Notes: generated by a model not told the origin, from the letters alone. A DNA stretch of 64,000 nt from Thermohalobaculum sp039816045 (GCA_039816045.1 JBCBYB010000014.1:1-64000); one strand, 5' to 3'. Positions 1-9,330 are shown, counted from the stretch's first letter. A program made the numbers and translations.

Positions 1-8
1 GGCGCCGG

Positions 9-95
9 CCCCCCCCCCCCCCCCCCCCACCCCCCCCCCCCCCCCCCCCCCCCCCCCGGGCCCCCCCCCCCCGGGGGGGGGCGGGGGTGGGGGTG
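9..95. repeat. C/G homopolymer tract at window edge
   Basis: The first bases are almost pure C, with one A at 29 and short G runs near 58-60 and 73-95. No gene reads through it. A tract of this kind at the very end of a sequence is most likely a contig-end sequencing or assembly artefact. A real G-rich element next to the gabD terminator cannot be excluded from the sequence alone. Confidence 0.6.
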
Positions 96-113
96 GGCGC
101 TAGACGCGGCTAA

Positions 114-136
114 GGCCGGGGGCGTCAGCCCCGGCC
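114..136 (-). terminator. hairpin downstream of gabD
   Basis: A perfect 8-bp inverted repeat (GGCCGGGG, 7-nt loop, CCCCGGCC) lies about 40 bp past the gabD stop. There is only a weak T tract after the stem, so a Rho-independent terminator is plausible but not certain. Confidence 0.4.
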
Positions 137-177
137 GTGTCGTGGAAACCTGGAGCCGCGTCGCGGATGGCGGGACG

Positions 178-1653
178 TTAGACGCTCAGGCAGACGTATT
201 TCATCTCGAGGAAGTCATCGAGGCCGTATTTGGAACCCTCTCGGCCGAGGCCCGATTGCTTGACACCGCCGAAGGGAGCGACCTCGGTGGAGATCAGCCC
301 GGTATTGACCCCGACCATGCCGTATTCCAGCGCCTCTGCGACCCGCCAAACCCGGCTGAGATCCCGCGCATAGAAATAGCTCGCAAGGCCGAAGATCGTG
401 TCATTGGCCTGCGCCACCACGTCTGCCTCGTCCTCGAAACGGAAGAGCGGGGCGACGGGCCCAAACGTCTCGTCGCGGGTCACCACCATCTCGCGGGTCA
501 CCCCGGTGAGCACCGTCGGCTCAAAAAACGTGCCGCCAAGCGCATGCCGTTTGCCGCCTGTGACGACCGTTGCACCCTTTTCGGTTGCGTCGGCGATATG
601 AGACTCGACCTTGTCCACTGCCGCCTGATCGATCAGCGGCCCTGTGGTAACCCCGTCCTCGAACCCGTCGCCGATCTGCATCTTGGCAACCGCTGCTGCG
701 AGTTTCTCGGCAAAAGCGTCATAGACGCCGGACTGCACGTAGATCCGGTTCGCGCACACGCAGGTCTGCCCGTTGTTGCGGTATTTCGAGATCATCGCGC
801 CCTCGACCGCCGCATCGAGATCCGCATCGTCGAACACGATGAAGGGCGCGTTGCCGCCCAGTTCTAGGCTCACCTTCTTGATCTGATCCGCAGCCTGGCG
901 CATCAGGATCCGCCCAACCTCGGTGCTGCCCGTGAAGGTGATCTTGCGCACCTTGGCGTTCTGGCAAAGCTCGGTGCCAACAGCCGCCCCCTCCGCCGCA
1001 GTCACCACGCTGAAGAGCCCCTTCGGCACGCCCGCGCGCTCGGCCAGCACGGCCATCGCGAGCGCCGAGAGCGGGGTCTGCTCGGCCGGTTTTGCAACAA
1101 ACGCACACCCGACCGCCAGGGCCGGTGCGATCTTCCGCGCAATCATGGCGTTCGGGAAGTTCCACGGTGTGATCGAGGCGACCACGCCAACCGGCTGTTT
1201 GATGACGAAGATGCGCTTGTCCGGCTGGTGGCCCGGGATCACGTCGCCATAGGTGCGTTTGGCCTCTTCGGCGAACCACTCCACAAAGGAGGCGCCATAA
1301 AGGATCTCGCCGCGCGCCTCGGCGAAGGGCTTGCCCATCTCAGCCGTCAGGATCGCGCCGAGATCGTCGGCGTTCTCGACCATCAGCGCATACCAGCGCT
1401 GCAGCACCGCGGCGCGCTCCTTGGCGGTCTTGGCGGCCCAGCCCTTCTGCGCCTCATAGGCGGCGTCCACCGCCCGGCGGGTCTCGGCAACGCCCATGTC
1501 CGGCACTGAGCAGATCACGCCGCCGCGCGCCGGGTTGGTCACCTCGAAGGTGGCCCCACTGTCGGCGCCCACCCACTCGCCTGCGATATAGGCCTTGTCG
1601 GTCAGCAGGGATGGGTCGTTGAGGCTGGTCTTCAGATCGGCGCGGTCGAGCAT
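178..1653 (-). CDS. gabD: NAD(P)-dependent succinate-semialdehyde dehydrogenase
   Basis: Aldehyde dehydrogenase superfamily enzyme that oxidises succinate semialdehyde to succinate, the last step of the GABA shunt, in the cytosol. The 491-residue length fits GabD. The catalytic cysteine is C298 in GQTCVCANR and the general base is E264 in LELGGNAPF. The motif TPWNFPNAMIARK is typical of the GabD branch. I chose ATG at 1653 because GGAGG stands 5 nt upstream; a longer in-frame reading would run into the upstream gene. The next gene upstream on the same strand ends 52 bp away, so co-transcription with the alpha-hydroxy acid dehydrogenase is likely. Substrate could be another semialdehyde such as glutarate semialdehyde; the family is sure, the substrate less so. 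Confidence 0.88.
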   Translation of the reverse strand: MLDRADLKTSLNDPSLLTDKAYIAGEWVGADSGATFEVTNPARGGVICSVPDMGVAETRRAVDAAYEAQKGWAAKTAKERAAVLQRWYALMVENADDLGAILTAEMGKPFAEARGEILYGASFVEWFAEEAKRTYGDVIPGHQPDKRIFVIKQPVGVVASITPWNFPNAMIARKIAPALAVGCAFVAKPAEQTPLSALAMAVLAERAGVPKGLFSVVTAAEGAAVGTELCQNAKVRKITFTGSTEVGRILMRQAADQIKKVSLELGGNAPFIVFDDADLDAAVEGAMISKYRNNGQTCVCANRIYVQSGVYDAFAEKLAAAVAKMQIGDGFEDGVTTGPLIDQAAVDKVESHIADATEKGATVVTGGKRHALGGTFFEPTVLTGVTREMVVTRDETFGPVAPLFRFEDEADVVAQANDTIFGLASYFYARDLSRVWRVAEALEYGMVGVNTGLISTEVAPFGGVKQSGLGREGSKYGLDDFLEMKYVCLSV

Positions 1654-1705
1654 GGCGTCCTCCATTGGTCGGTTTTCCCCTCTCTCTGCCTCTCGGGCGC
1701 CCGGA

Positions 1706-2896
1706 TCAAGAGGGCAACGGAGGTGCGAGCGGTCCAACCCGCACAAGCTGGTGCGGGTCGATCTCTTGGATCGTGCGGGTCCCGAGCAGCGCCATGTTCC
1801 GATCGGTCTCCTCCGCAAGAATGCGGATCGCATGGGAGACACCGGCTGCACCCCCAAGAGCCGCGGCATAGAGCATGGGACGGCCGACGAAGACGAAGGC
1901 CGCACCGAGGGCGAGCGCCTTCACCACGTCGGTCCCTCGCCGGATGCCGCTGTCGAGGATCACAGGCAACCCGGGACAGAGGGCGCGGGTGTCCGCCAGC
2001 ATCCGGAGCGGGGCCACCGCCCCATCGAGTTGCCGGCCTCCATGCACCGAGAGCCAGACCGCATCCGCCCCATGCTCGGCCGCAAGGCGGGCATCTTCGG
2101 GCGCCACCATGCCCTTGATGATCAGCCGCCCCTGCCAGTGCCGCCGGATCTCCGCGATATGGCTCCAGTCGAGATGGGCCCGTCGGCCAAATTCCCGCGC
2201 CGCCCGCGCCGCCAGGATCGGCGCCCCACGCTCGGCATGGGAGTTCTCGAAATGCGGCATCCCCGTTGTCGCAAGCGTGCGCAGGAAGGTGCCCAAGCTC
2301 CAGGCCGGGCGCACCGCTCCTTGGGCCAACAGCCGCAGACTGGGCCGCACCGGAGAGGAGAACCCAGCTCGGACATAGTGTTCGGAGTTGGAGGCAACCG
2401 GCAGATCCACCGTCACCACAAGCGTTCGGTAGCCGGCCGCCGCGACCCGGTCGAGCAGGCGCATCACCCGCTCGGTATCGCCGGGGAGATAGGCCTGGAA
2501 CCACGCGTCCGGGTTCACGGCGGCCACATCCTCCAGCCGGGTCAGCGCGGTGGCGCTCACCACCATCGGGACGCGCGCCTCCTGTGCCGCCTCTGCCAGC
2601 GCGAGGTCTCCGCGATAGGCTGCGAGCGCCGACATCCCCATGGGGGCAATCCCGAAGGGCGCGGCCCAGGTCTGACCGAGCATCGTGGTCTCGAGGCTGC
2701 GCTCGGCCACCCCGACCAGGACCCGCGGCTTCAACATCAGTCCGGCGAAGGCGGCCCGGACATCCACGTTCGATGCGTCCCGCTCCGTCGTCCCAGAGAC
2801 ATAGGCAAACACCGGCCGCGGCAGAAATCTCCGCGCCCGCGGTTCCAGATCGTCCAGCGCCAGCACACCGCGCAACCGTCTCGGCACCTTCGTCAC
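1706..2896 (-). CDS. FMN-dependent alpha-hydroxy-acid dehydrogenase (LldD-like)
   Basis: This 396-residue protein belongs to the FMN-dependent L-2-hydroxy acid oxidase/dehydrogenase family (L-lactate dehydrogenase, glycolate oxidase, mandelate dehydrogenase). The catalytic histidine is H285 in SVHGGRQLDG, followed by the FMN-phosphate site DSGIRRGTD and GRPMLY. The usual SNHGGRQ reads SVHGGRQ here. The GTG start has GGGAGGT 6 nt upstream. It probably feeds electrons from an organic acid to the quinone or cytochrome pool at the inner membrane. The neighbour gabD suggests a small organic-acid catabolic unit. Exact substrate cannot be read from sequence; L-lactate is the first guess. Confidence 0.82.
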   Translation of the reverse strand: MTKVPRRLRGVLALDDLEPRARRFLPRPVFAYVSGTTERDASNVDVRAAFAGLMLKPRVLVGVAERSLETTMLGQTWAAPFGIAPMGMSALAAYRGDLALAEAAQEARVPMVVSATALTRLEDVAAVNPDAWFQAYLPGDTERVMRLLDRVAAAGYRTLVVTVDLPVASNSEHYVRAGFSSPVRPSLRLLAQGAVRPAWSLGTFLRTLATTGMPHFENSHAERGAPILAARAAREFGRRAHLDWSHIAEIRRHWQGRLIIKGMVAPEDARLAAEHGADAVWLSVHGGRQLDGAVAPLRMLADTRALCPGLPVILDSGIRRGTDVVKALALGAAFVFVGRPMLYAAALGGAAGVSHAIRILAEETDRNMALLGTRTIQEIDPHQLVRVGPLAPPLPS

Positions 2897-2993
2897 CGAC
2901 GCACCTCCCTCATCGCTCTCTCGAACACGTCATAGCGCCCCATTCGGAGCCTGCCCACGGCACTGCCCGGCGAACTTGCGCAGACCCTCAGAA

Positions 2994-3090
2994 TTGACAT
3001 TCGCGCGAGTTTGTGGCAGACGCCCGATCGTTCGGGGTCAATACGGAGCCCGAAGGGGGCCGCGCGACCTTGCGGCCAAAATGCCGCCAA
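2994..3090 (+). promoter_or_regulatory. possible promoter and leader hairpin of the DEAD-box helicase gene
   Basis: A perfect TTGACA box lies at 2994-2999 in the divergent gap, but the hexamer 17 bp downstream (CAGACG) is a poor -10. The leader contains a small hairpin, GCGGC-CAAAAT-GCCGC, at 3072-3087. No clear Shine-Dalgarno precedes the ATG at 3118. Helicase genes of this family are often cold-regulated through their leaders, but that is inference here. Confidence 0.25.
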
Positions 3091-3117
3091 TCGCACGCGA
3101 CAACCCGAAAGTTTTCC

Positions 3118-4575
3118 ATGCCGTTTTCCGATCTCGGCCTCGACGCCGATCTGCTCCGCGCCCTAGACGAATCAGGCTACACCGAGCCTACGCCGATCCA
3201 AGCCGAAGCAATTCCCCACGCGCTCCAGGGCCGGGACGTGCTCGGCATCGCCCAAACCGGCACCGGCAAGACGGCGAGCTTCGTGCTCCCGATGATCCAC
3301 ATGCTCTCGAAAGGGCGCGCCCGGGCACGGATGCCGCGGAGCCTCATTCTCTGCCCGACGCGGGAGCTTGCCGCCCAGGTCTCGGAGAACTTCGAGAAGT
3401 ATGGCAAATACCATAAGCTTTCGATGGCCCTCCTGATCGGCGGCGTGAACTTCAATGCGCAGGACAAACTCATCGACCGCGGCGTCGACGTTCTGATCGC
3501 CACCCCGGGCCGCCTGCTCGACCATTTCGAGCGCGGCAAGCTGATGCTCACCGGCATTCAAGTGATGGTGGTCGACGAAGCCGACCGGATGCTCGATATG
3601 GGCTTCATTCCGGATATCGAGCGGATTTTCGGCCTCACGCCTTTCACCCGCCAAACGCTCTTCTTCTCGGCCACCATGGCGCCCGAGATCACGCGGATTA
3701 CCGAGACCTTCCTGCACACGCCCCAGCGGGTCGAGGTCGCGCGCCAGGCCAGCACCGCCGAGACGGTGACCCAGTCCATCGTGCGCTTCAAACCCTCGGC
3801 ACGGGACAAGGCGGATCGCGAGAAGCGGGACACCCTGCGCGCGCTGATCAAGGCCGAGGGCGAGAAACTCACCAACGCGATCATCTTCTGCAACCGCAAA
3901 CGCGATGTGGGCGTGCTGCAGAAATCATTGGAAAAGCATGGGTTTAACGCGGGCGCGATCCACGGCGATCTCGATCAGTCCGTGCGGATGGCGACGCTGA
4001 ACGGGTTCCGCGACGGGCACATCATGTTGCTGGTGGCCTCGGATGTGGCCGCCCGCGGGCTCGACATCCCCAATGTGAGCCATGTGTTCAACTTCGACGT
4101 GCCGAGCCATGCGGAGGACTATGTGCACCGCATCGGGCGCACGGGCCGCGCCGGACGGACCGGCAGCGCGCTGACGATTTGCGGGCCGTCGGACCAGAAG
4201 TATCTCGACAAGATCGAGGAGATGATCGGCCAGGAGATCCCGAAGACGGAGGCTCCCGCCGTTGCAAAGGCGGCGGAGGAGCCCTCCGAGCCTGCGAAAC
4301 GGTCGCGGCGAGAGGAGCCACGGGAGCCCCGGCGCGAGCACTCTGAGCGCCCCACAGAGAAGCGGCGGGAGGCGGCCGAGCCCCGCGGGCGCGGCGGCCG
4401 GAGCCGGGGCGGGCGCGGACGGCAGGAGCGTGATGAGCCCGTGGTCGGCCTCGGCGATCACGTGCCGGCCTTCCTGCTCCGTGAGGTCCAGCTGCCGAAG
4501 AAGCGGACGACCACCAAGGCGAAGGCCGGCGACACCTCCGAGGCGGACGCCGCCGAAGAGAGCGAGGCCGCCTGA
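3118..4575 (+). CDS. DEAD-box ATP-dependent RNA helicase (RhlE-like)
   Basis: RNA helicase of 485 residues, expected to unwind structured RNA in ribosome assembly or RNA decay. All core motifs are present in order: Q motif near the N-terminus, Walker A AQTGTGKT (K51), PTRELAAQ, DEAD at 153-156, SAT in FFSATMAP, and HRIGRTGRAGRTG in the second RecA domain. The last ~110 residues are a basic/acidic low-complexity tail rich in R, G, E and K, typical of RNA-binding tails in RhlE proteins. The start at 3118 places the Q-motif phenylalanine at the very N-terminus; an upstream in-frame extension looks non-coding. It converges with the RNase J gene, 96 bp away, another RNA-processing gene. Confidence 0.93.
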   Translation: MPFSDLGLDADLLRALDESGYTEPTPIQAEAIPHALQGRDVLGIAQTGTGKTASFVLPMIHMLSKGRARARMPRSLILCPTRELAAQVSENFEKYGKYHKLSMALLIGGVNFNAQDKLIDRGVDVLIATPGRLLDHFERGKLMLTGIQVMVVDEADRMLDMGFIPDIERIFGLTPFTRQTLFFSATMAPEITRITETFLHTPQRVEVARQASTAETVTQSIVRFKPSARDKADREKRDTLRALIKAEGEKLTNAIIFCNRKRDVGVLQKSLEKHGFNAGAIHGDLDQSVRMATLNGFRDGHIMLLVASDVAARGLDIPNVSHVFNFDVPSHAEDYVHRIGRTGRAGRTGSALTICGPSDQKYLDKIEEMIGQEIPKTEAPAVAKAAEEPSEPAKRSRREEPREPRREHSERPTEKRREAAEPRGRGGRSRGGRGRQERDEPVVGLGDHVPAFLLREVQLPKKRTTTKAKAGDTSEADAAEESEAA

Positions 4576-4588
4576 GCGCGACATCCGC

Positions 4589-4626
4589 TGCGATATCCGG
4601 CGCGGACATTGGTGCGATATCTGCGA
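4589..4626 (+). repeat. 38-bp GCGATATC element, copy 1
   Basis: The layout is TGCGATATC, 7 variable bases, then GACATTGG joined to a second TGCGATATC, one base, GCGA. The same layout with identical fixed blocks and equal spacing recurs inverted at 63826-63863. Here it lies between the convergent helicase and RNase J genes, with further GCGACAT and GCGATTT matches on its flanks. Function unknown; a protein-binding site or dispersed palindromic repeat fits best. Confidence 0.6.
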
Positions 4627-4671
4627 TTTTTGCGCCGGTGATCCGTCCTGTGCGGATCAGTCCCGTTCGAA

Positions 4672-6357
4672 TCAGTCCTCTTCCTCGAGGCGGGTGAGGA
4701 GGACGGTGGTCACGGGTTTCTTGCCCCATTGGCGCGAGCAAACCCGGCGGGCAGCCTTCATGACCAGATCCTCGAGGGCGGCGTCGCTGCGGCGGGATTT
4801 CGGCGGCGTGCCGTCGATGGCCTCGTCGATGGCCTGCGCGATCATCTCATCGAGCGGTGCCGGCCAGCGGGGCGCCTCCTGCGGACCGCCGATCACCCGA
4901 ACCTCGGGATCGGCGATCAACTCGCCGTCCTCGTCCGCCACCACCGAGATCACCACATGGCCCTGGCGCGCCAGTTTCAGCCGGTCGCGGATCACCCCGT
5001 CCATCGCGCCCACATGGGTCTCACCGTCGAGATAGACCCGGCCCGTCGGCACTTCGTCGATCACACCGGGCGCGTTGCCGTCGAGCCGCACGACCGAGCC
5101 GTTGGGCGCCACGATCCCGTGCGCTGCCCCCCACTCACGCGACCACTTCGCATGCTCGACCAGATGGCGGTGCTCGCCATGGATCGGCACCGCGACTTGC
5201 GGCTTCAGGGCACTGTAGATCCGCGCGAGATCCTCCCGCCGCGCATGGCCGGAGACATGGATGCGCTCCATCTCGCCGTCGATCACGGTGATCCCCTGCT
5301 CGGAGAGGCGGTTGTAGAGCCGGTAGATCCCCGCCTCGTTCCCCGGGATCGTCTTCGAGGAAAAGAGCACGGTATCCCCGTCGCGGAGCTTCACGCTCGG
5401 GTGGCTGCCGCCGGCAATGCGGGCGAGCGCCGCGCGCGCCTCCCCCTGGCTGCCGGTCACCAGATAGAAGAGGTTTTCGCGAGGGATCGAGCCCGCATCC
5501 TCCTCGCGCACGACGGACGGGAAGTCGGTGAGCTGCCCGGTCTCGACGGCGACTTCGATCATGCGGCGCATGGCGCGTCCGGCAATCACGATGGAGCGCC
5601 CGACATCGCGGGCCGCCATCGCGAGCGTGCGCAGCCGCGCGACGTTGGAGGCAAAGGAGGTGGCCGCCACAGCTCCGGGTGCTGCCGAGATGATGCGGCG
5701 CAGATTGCCGGTGATCTCGCTCTCCGAGCCTGCACTGCCCGGCAGGAACACGTTGGTCGAGTCGCAGGCGAGCGCCAGAACGCCCTCCTCGCCCAAGCGC
5801 TCATAGGGGCCGAGATCCGCCGGGTCGCCCAGTTGCGGGTCCGGATCCAGCTTGAAGTCGCCGGAGTGCACCACCGTGCCGAGCGGCGTGCGGATGGCCA
5901 ACATCGACGCCTCGGGAATGGAGTGGGTGATCGGCAGGAACTCCACCGAAAAATCGCCCGCCGAGACCGGCTGCCCGACCTCCACCTCGCGCACCAGCCG
6001 GATGTCTTGCCCCGCCTCGTCCAGCTTGCGCCGCACCAACTCCGCGGTGAACGGCCGGGCATAGATCGGTGCGCCAAACGCCGCCCAGAGATGCGCGATG
6101 GCCCCGATATGATCCTCGTGCGCATGGGTGAGGAAGAGCCCCTCCACCCGCTCGGCCTGCTCGTGAAGGAAGGCGATGTCCGGCAGCACCAGCTCGACGC
6201 CCGGGGCAGTGTCCATATCGCCGAAGCCGATGCCGAGATCGACCACGATCCAGCGCCCCTCCGCGCCCTGGCCCAACCCGTAGAGATAGCAGTTCATGCC
6301 GATCTCGCCGGCGCCGCCGAGGGCGGTGTAGAGAAGCTCGCTGGGTTTATCCGTCAT
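4672..6357 (-). CDS. rnj: ribonuclease J (metallo-beta-lactamase/beta-CASP RNase)
   Basis: Zinc-dependent exo/endoribonuclease of 561 residues, used in alphaproteobacteria for rRNA 5'-end maturation and mRNA decay. The metallo-beta-lactamase signature THAHEDHIGA gives H78, H80, D82 and H83. The beta-CASP segment with GNEAGIYRLYNRL and the later HVSGHARREDL and PIHGEHRHLVEH motifs follow, and the usual C-terminal domain is present. Its ATG overlaps the end of coaX by 11 bp, so it is translationally coupled and is the last gene of the nuo-birA-coaX-rnj unit. Confidence 0.93.
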   Translation of the reverse strand: MTDKPSELLYTALGGAGEIGMNCYLYGLGQGAEGRWIVVDLGIGFGDMDTAPGVELVLPDIAFLHEQAERVEGLFLTHAHEDHIGAIAHLWAAFGAPIYARPFTAELVRRKLDEAGQDIRLVREVEVGQPVSAGDFSVEFLPITHSIPEASMLAIRTPLGTVVHSGDFKLDPDPQLGDPADLGPYERLGEEGVLALACDSTNVFLPGSAGSESEITGNLRRIISAAPGAVAATSFASNVARLRTLAMAARDVGRSIVIAGRAMRRMIEVAVETGQLTDFPSVVREEDAGSIPRENLFYLVTGSQGEARAALARIAGGSHPSVKLRDGDTVLFSSKTIPGNEAGIYRLYNRLSEQGITVIDGEMERIHVSGHARREDLARIYSALKPQVAVPIHGEHRHLVEHAKWSREWGAAHGIVAPNGSVVRLDGNAPGVIDEVPTGRVYLDGETHVGAMDGVIRDRLKLARQGHVVISVVADEDGELIADPEVRVIGGPQEAPRWPAPLDEMIAQAIDEAIDGTPPKSRRSDAALEDLVMKAARRVCSRQWGKKPVTTVLLTRLEEED

Positions 6358-7132
6358 AGGTGCCTGTCTTGTTGTATTGGTGGATCATGATCAGCCCGCG
6401 CATGGTCAGGCTGTCGTCCACATGTTTCAGGGTGGTGGTGCCGCGGGCGAACAGCGGCGCAAGGCCCCCGGTGCCGATGGCGGTCATCTCGCGCTCTTTC
6501 TCCGCCGCAATACGGGCGCAGATGCCCTCGATCAAGCCGATATAGCCCCAGAAGACACCCGATCGCATGCACTGCACCGTGTTGGTGCCGACCACCTTTT
6601 GCGGCTGTGTCACGTCGATATGGGGCAGATGCGCAGCGGCGTTCTTCAGCGCCTCGAGGCTGAGATTGATCCCGGGTGCGATCACACCGCCCACATAGGC
6701 GCCATCGCGGCCCACCACATCGAAGGTGGTTGCCGTGCCGAAGTCCACGACGATGAGGTTCGGGCCATAGGTGCGGTGCGCGGCGACGGTGTTGACGAGC
6801 CGGTCGGCCCCCACCTCGGCGGGGTTGTCGACCCGCACCTCCACCGGCAGCTTGCAGTCGTCCTTGCCGACCACCAGCGGGCGCGTGCCGAAATAGCGAT
6901 CGCACAGCACCCGCAGGTTGAACAGCGTCGCCGGCGCCACGTTGGAGATCACCACCTCGGCGATGTCGGCCGGGTCGAGCCCGCTGTGGCGCATCAGCTG
7001 GTTGAGCCAGACGAAATACTGATCCGCCGTGCGCACGCTTTCGGTGTTGCAACGCCAGGAGGCGACGAACTCCGTGCCGTCATGCAGCGCGAAGACCGTG
7101 TTGGTGTTGCCGACATCGATCGCGAGCAGCAT
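6347..7132 (-). CDS. coaX: type III pantothenate kinase
   Basis: Phosphorylates pantothenate in the first step of coenzyme A synthesis, in the cytosol. The 261-residue protein has the ASKHA-fold phosphate loop DVGNTNT at residues 6-12, the conserved GADRLVN motif and the DFGTATTFD motif characteristic of CoaX. Length is typical. It lies 4 bp downstream of birA and overlaps RNase J by 11 bp. The birA-coaX-rnj order after nuoN is common in alphaproteobacteria, so no special functional link to complex I need be assumed. Confidence 0.93.
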   Translation of the reverse strand: MLLAIDVGNTNTVFALHDGTEFVASWRCNTESVRTADQYFVWLNQLMRHSGLDPADIAEVVISNVAPATLFNLRVLCDRYFGTRPLVVGKDDCKLPVEVRVDNPAEVGADRLVNTVAAHRTYGPNLIVVDFGTATTFDVVGRDGAYVGGVIAPGINLSLEALKNAAAHLPHIDVTQPQKVVGTNTVQCMRSGVFWGYIGLIEGICARIAAEKEREMTAIGTGGLAPLFARGTTTLKHVDDSLTMRGLIMIHQYNKTGTYDG

Positions 7133-7136
7133 GGGC

Positions 7137-7886
7137 TCACTCCGGGAAATAGATCTCGGCTGCCGCGATCCGCCGCGGGCCGGAGGCCGTGTTTAAAACG
7201 AGATTGCCGCTGTCGTCCACCGCCTCGAAGACCCCTTCGAGCCGTTCATTGGGAAGCCCGGCCCCGATGCGCTCTCCGAGATGGGCGGCACGGGCGAGCC
7301 AGGCGGCCCGGATGGGCGGGAAGCCCTGGCTCTCGAAGACACCGAGCCAATGCGCCATGGCGGGCGCGAGGCGCTCCAACGCTGCATCGGGCGTGAGGCG
7401 CGGGCCGCCGGCCTCCAGAAGACTGATGGCGGGGGTGCCGTCCGTGCGGATCTGATCCCTGGCGGGTGCACCGACGAGATTGACCCCGATCCCGACGGCA
7501 AGCCAGTCGAGCCGGTCGGACAGTCCTGCGCTCTCAAGCAGGATGCCCGCGACCTTGCGCCGGTCCACCAGCACATCGTTCGGCCATTTGAGCGTCACTG
7601 AGGCGGGCGTGACCGAAGCGAGATCCGCAACCGCCAGGCAGGCAACAAAGGAGATCAGCGCCGCATCGCGCGGCGGCATGCTCGGGCGTAACAGCAGCGT
7701 GGCGAAGAGGTTCCCGTCCGAACACACCCAGTCGCGGCCGCGGCGAGCCCTCCCAGCGGTTTGCTCGGTGGCCGTGATCCAGAGCGGCCCCGGCTCGCCC
7801 GCCGCCGCGCGCCGCGCCGCCTCGGCGTTGGTGCTGTCGACCGTTGGAAGGTGAACGCGCCCGGTGCCCCGAGGCCAAGCGCTCAT
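7137..7886 (-). CDS. birA: biotin-[acetyl-CoA-carboxylase] ligase
   Basis: Attaches biotin to carrier lysines through biotinyl-5'-AMP. The 249-residue protein holds the catalytic core only: STNAEA near the N-terminus, the nucleotide loop GRARRGRDW, KWPNDVLVD, and the small C-terminal domain. It lacks the N-terminal helix-turn-helix of bifunctional E. coli BirA, so it should not repress biotin genes itself. Its ATG overlaps the nuoN stop in an ATGA. Within this window pyruvate carboxylase is an obvious substrate. Confidence 0.92.
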   Translation of the reverse strand: MSAWPRGTGRVHLPTVDSTNAEAARRAAAGEPGPLWITATEQTAGRARRGRDWVCSDGNLFATLLLRPSMPPRDAALISFVACLAVADLASVTPASVTLKWPNDVLVDRRKVAGILLESAGLSDRLDWLAVGIGVNLVGAPARDQIRTDGTPAISLLEAGGPRLTPDAALERLAPAMAHWLGVFESQGFPPIRAAWLARAAHLGERIGAGLPNERLEGVFEAVDDSGNLVLNTASGPRRIAAAEIYFPE

Positions 7887-9328
7887 CGCAGGAGGGCTTG
7901 CGCCGCCCCCAATGTGGCCTCCGGCAGACCGAAGCCGCCGACAAAGGGCAACCAGCCCGCCGCCATGATCACCGCCGAGATCGCGATGGCCGCCTGCCCC
8001 AGCACATCCGTGCGCAGCTCCAGCGGGCGTTCCTGCTCGCTGAGATACATCACGCGGACGATGTTGAGGTAGTAATAGGCGCCGATGACGCTCGCGATGG
8101 CCCCCGCAACAGCCAGCGGCGCGAGCCCCGCATCAACGGCCGCCTTGAAGGCGAAGAACTTGGCGAAGAACCCGACCAGCGGTGGCAGTCCGGCAAGGCT
8201 GAGCATCAGCACCGCGAAGGCAAGCGCCTGCGCGGGCCGCGTCTCGGCAAGCCCGGCAAGATCGGAGATCTGCACCACCGGCGTGCCGTCCCGCTCCATC
8301 GCGAAGAGGAAGGCGAAGACGCCGATGTTCATCACCACGTAGATGGTGAGGTAGAGCATGAGCGCCTGGGCCCCCTGCTCGGTGCCCGCGGCAAGCCCCA
8401 CCAGCGCAAAGCCCATATGGCCGATCGAAGAATAGGCCATCAGTCGCTTGAGATTGGTCTGCCCGATCGCAGCGATGGCCCCGAGGAACATCGAGGCGGC
8501 GGCGACGAAGATGAGCACCTGCTGCCAATCCCCTGTGGCCCCGTCGAACCCGTCGAATAGCACGCGAGCAAAGAGCGCCCCGGCCGCCACCTTGGGCGCG
8601 GTCGCAAAGAAGGCTGTCACCGGGGTCGGCGAGCCCTCATAGACATCCGGTGTCCACATGTGGAAGGGCGCGGCCGAGATCTTGAACGCGAGGGCGGCAC
8701 AGAGGAACACAAGGCCGAAGGTCAGCCCGAGGCTCACCCCTTCGGTTTTGATCACACCGGCGATGATCGTGAGGTTGGTCGAGCCGGTGTAGCCGTAGAC
8801 CAGCGACGCGCCATACAGCAGCAGGCCCGAGGAGAGCGCGCCAAGGACGAAATACTTCAGCCCCGCCTCGGTGCTGCGGGCGCTGTCGCGGTTGAACGCC
8901 GCCACCACATAGAGCGCGAGGGACTGCAGCTCGAGCCCCACATAGAGCGAGATCAGATCACCCGCGCTGACCATCACCATCATGCCGAGCGTCGCCAGCA
9001 CGATCAGCACCGGATACTCGAACCGCAGGATGCCGCGTCGCTCGAGATAGGCCTCGCCCAGCATCAGCATCGCGCCCGAGGAGAGCAGGATCAGCACCTT
9101 GGCAAAGCGGGAATAGGCGTCGATCACAAAGGCCCCGCCAAAGGCCGAGGTCGAGCCCTCGCCCTGCGTCGCGATCCAGAGCCCAAGCGCGATCATCAGC
9201 CCCGCCGACAGCGCGGTGATCAGGTGCCGCCGCGCATCCCCGCCGCCATAAGCGCCAAACATCAGGAGCGCCATGGCGCCCCCGGCCATCACCAACTCCG
9301 GCAGGACGGTTGCGTAATCGGCGCCCAT
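7883..9328 (-). CDS. nuoN: NADH-quinone oxidoreductase subunit N
   Basis: Antiporter-like proton-pumping subunit of complex I in the inner membrane, about 481 residues with some 14 hydrophobic segments. The conserved SSIGHMGF stretch and the lysine- and histidine-bearing helices of the ND2/NuoN family are present. I prefer ATG at 9328, with AAGGA 8 nt upstream, over a GTG two codons earlier that overlaps the nuoM stop. It is the last nuo gene of the unit and is coupled to birA by ATGA. Confidence 0.95.
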   Translation of the reverse strand: MGADYATVLPELVMAGGAMALLMFGAYGGGDARRHLITALSAGLMIALGLWIATQGEGSTSAFGGAFVIDAYSRFAKVLILLSSGAMLMLGEAYLERRGILRFEYPVLIVLATLGMMVMVSAGDLISLYVGLELQSLALYVVAAFNRDSARSTEAGLKYFVLGALSSGLLLYGASLVYGYTGSTNLTIIAGVIKTEGVSLGLTFGLVFLCAALAFKISAAPFHMWTPDVYEGSPTPVTAFFATAPKVAAGALFARVLFDGFDGATGDWQQVLIFVAAASMFLGAIAAIGQTNLKRLMAYSSIGHMGFALVGLAAGTEQGAQALMLYLTIYVVMNIGVFAFLFAMERDGTPVVQISDLAGLAETRPAQALAFAVLMLSLAGLPPLVGFFAKFFAFKAAVDAGLAPLAVAGAIASVIGAYYYLNIVRVMYLSEQERPLELRTDVLGQAAIAISAVIMAAGWLPFVGGFGLPEATLGAAQALLR

Positions 9329-9330
9329 GG

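Noticed and set aside
2893..3096. 67-residue minus-strand frame upstream of the FMN dehydrogenase
   Set aside because: Its end overlaps the supported GTG start of that gene, and it has no ribosome-binding site or family resemblance.
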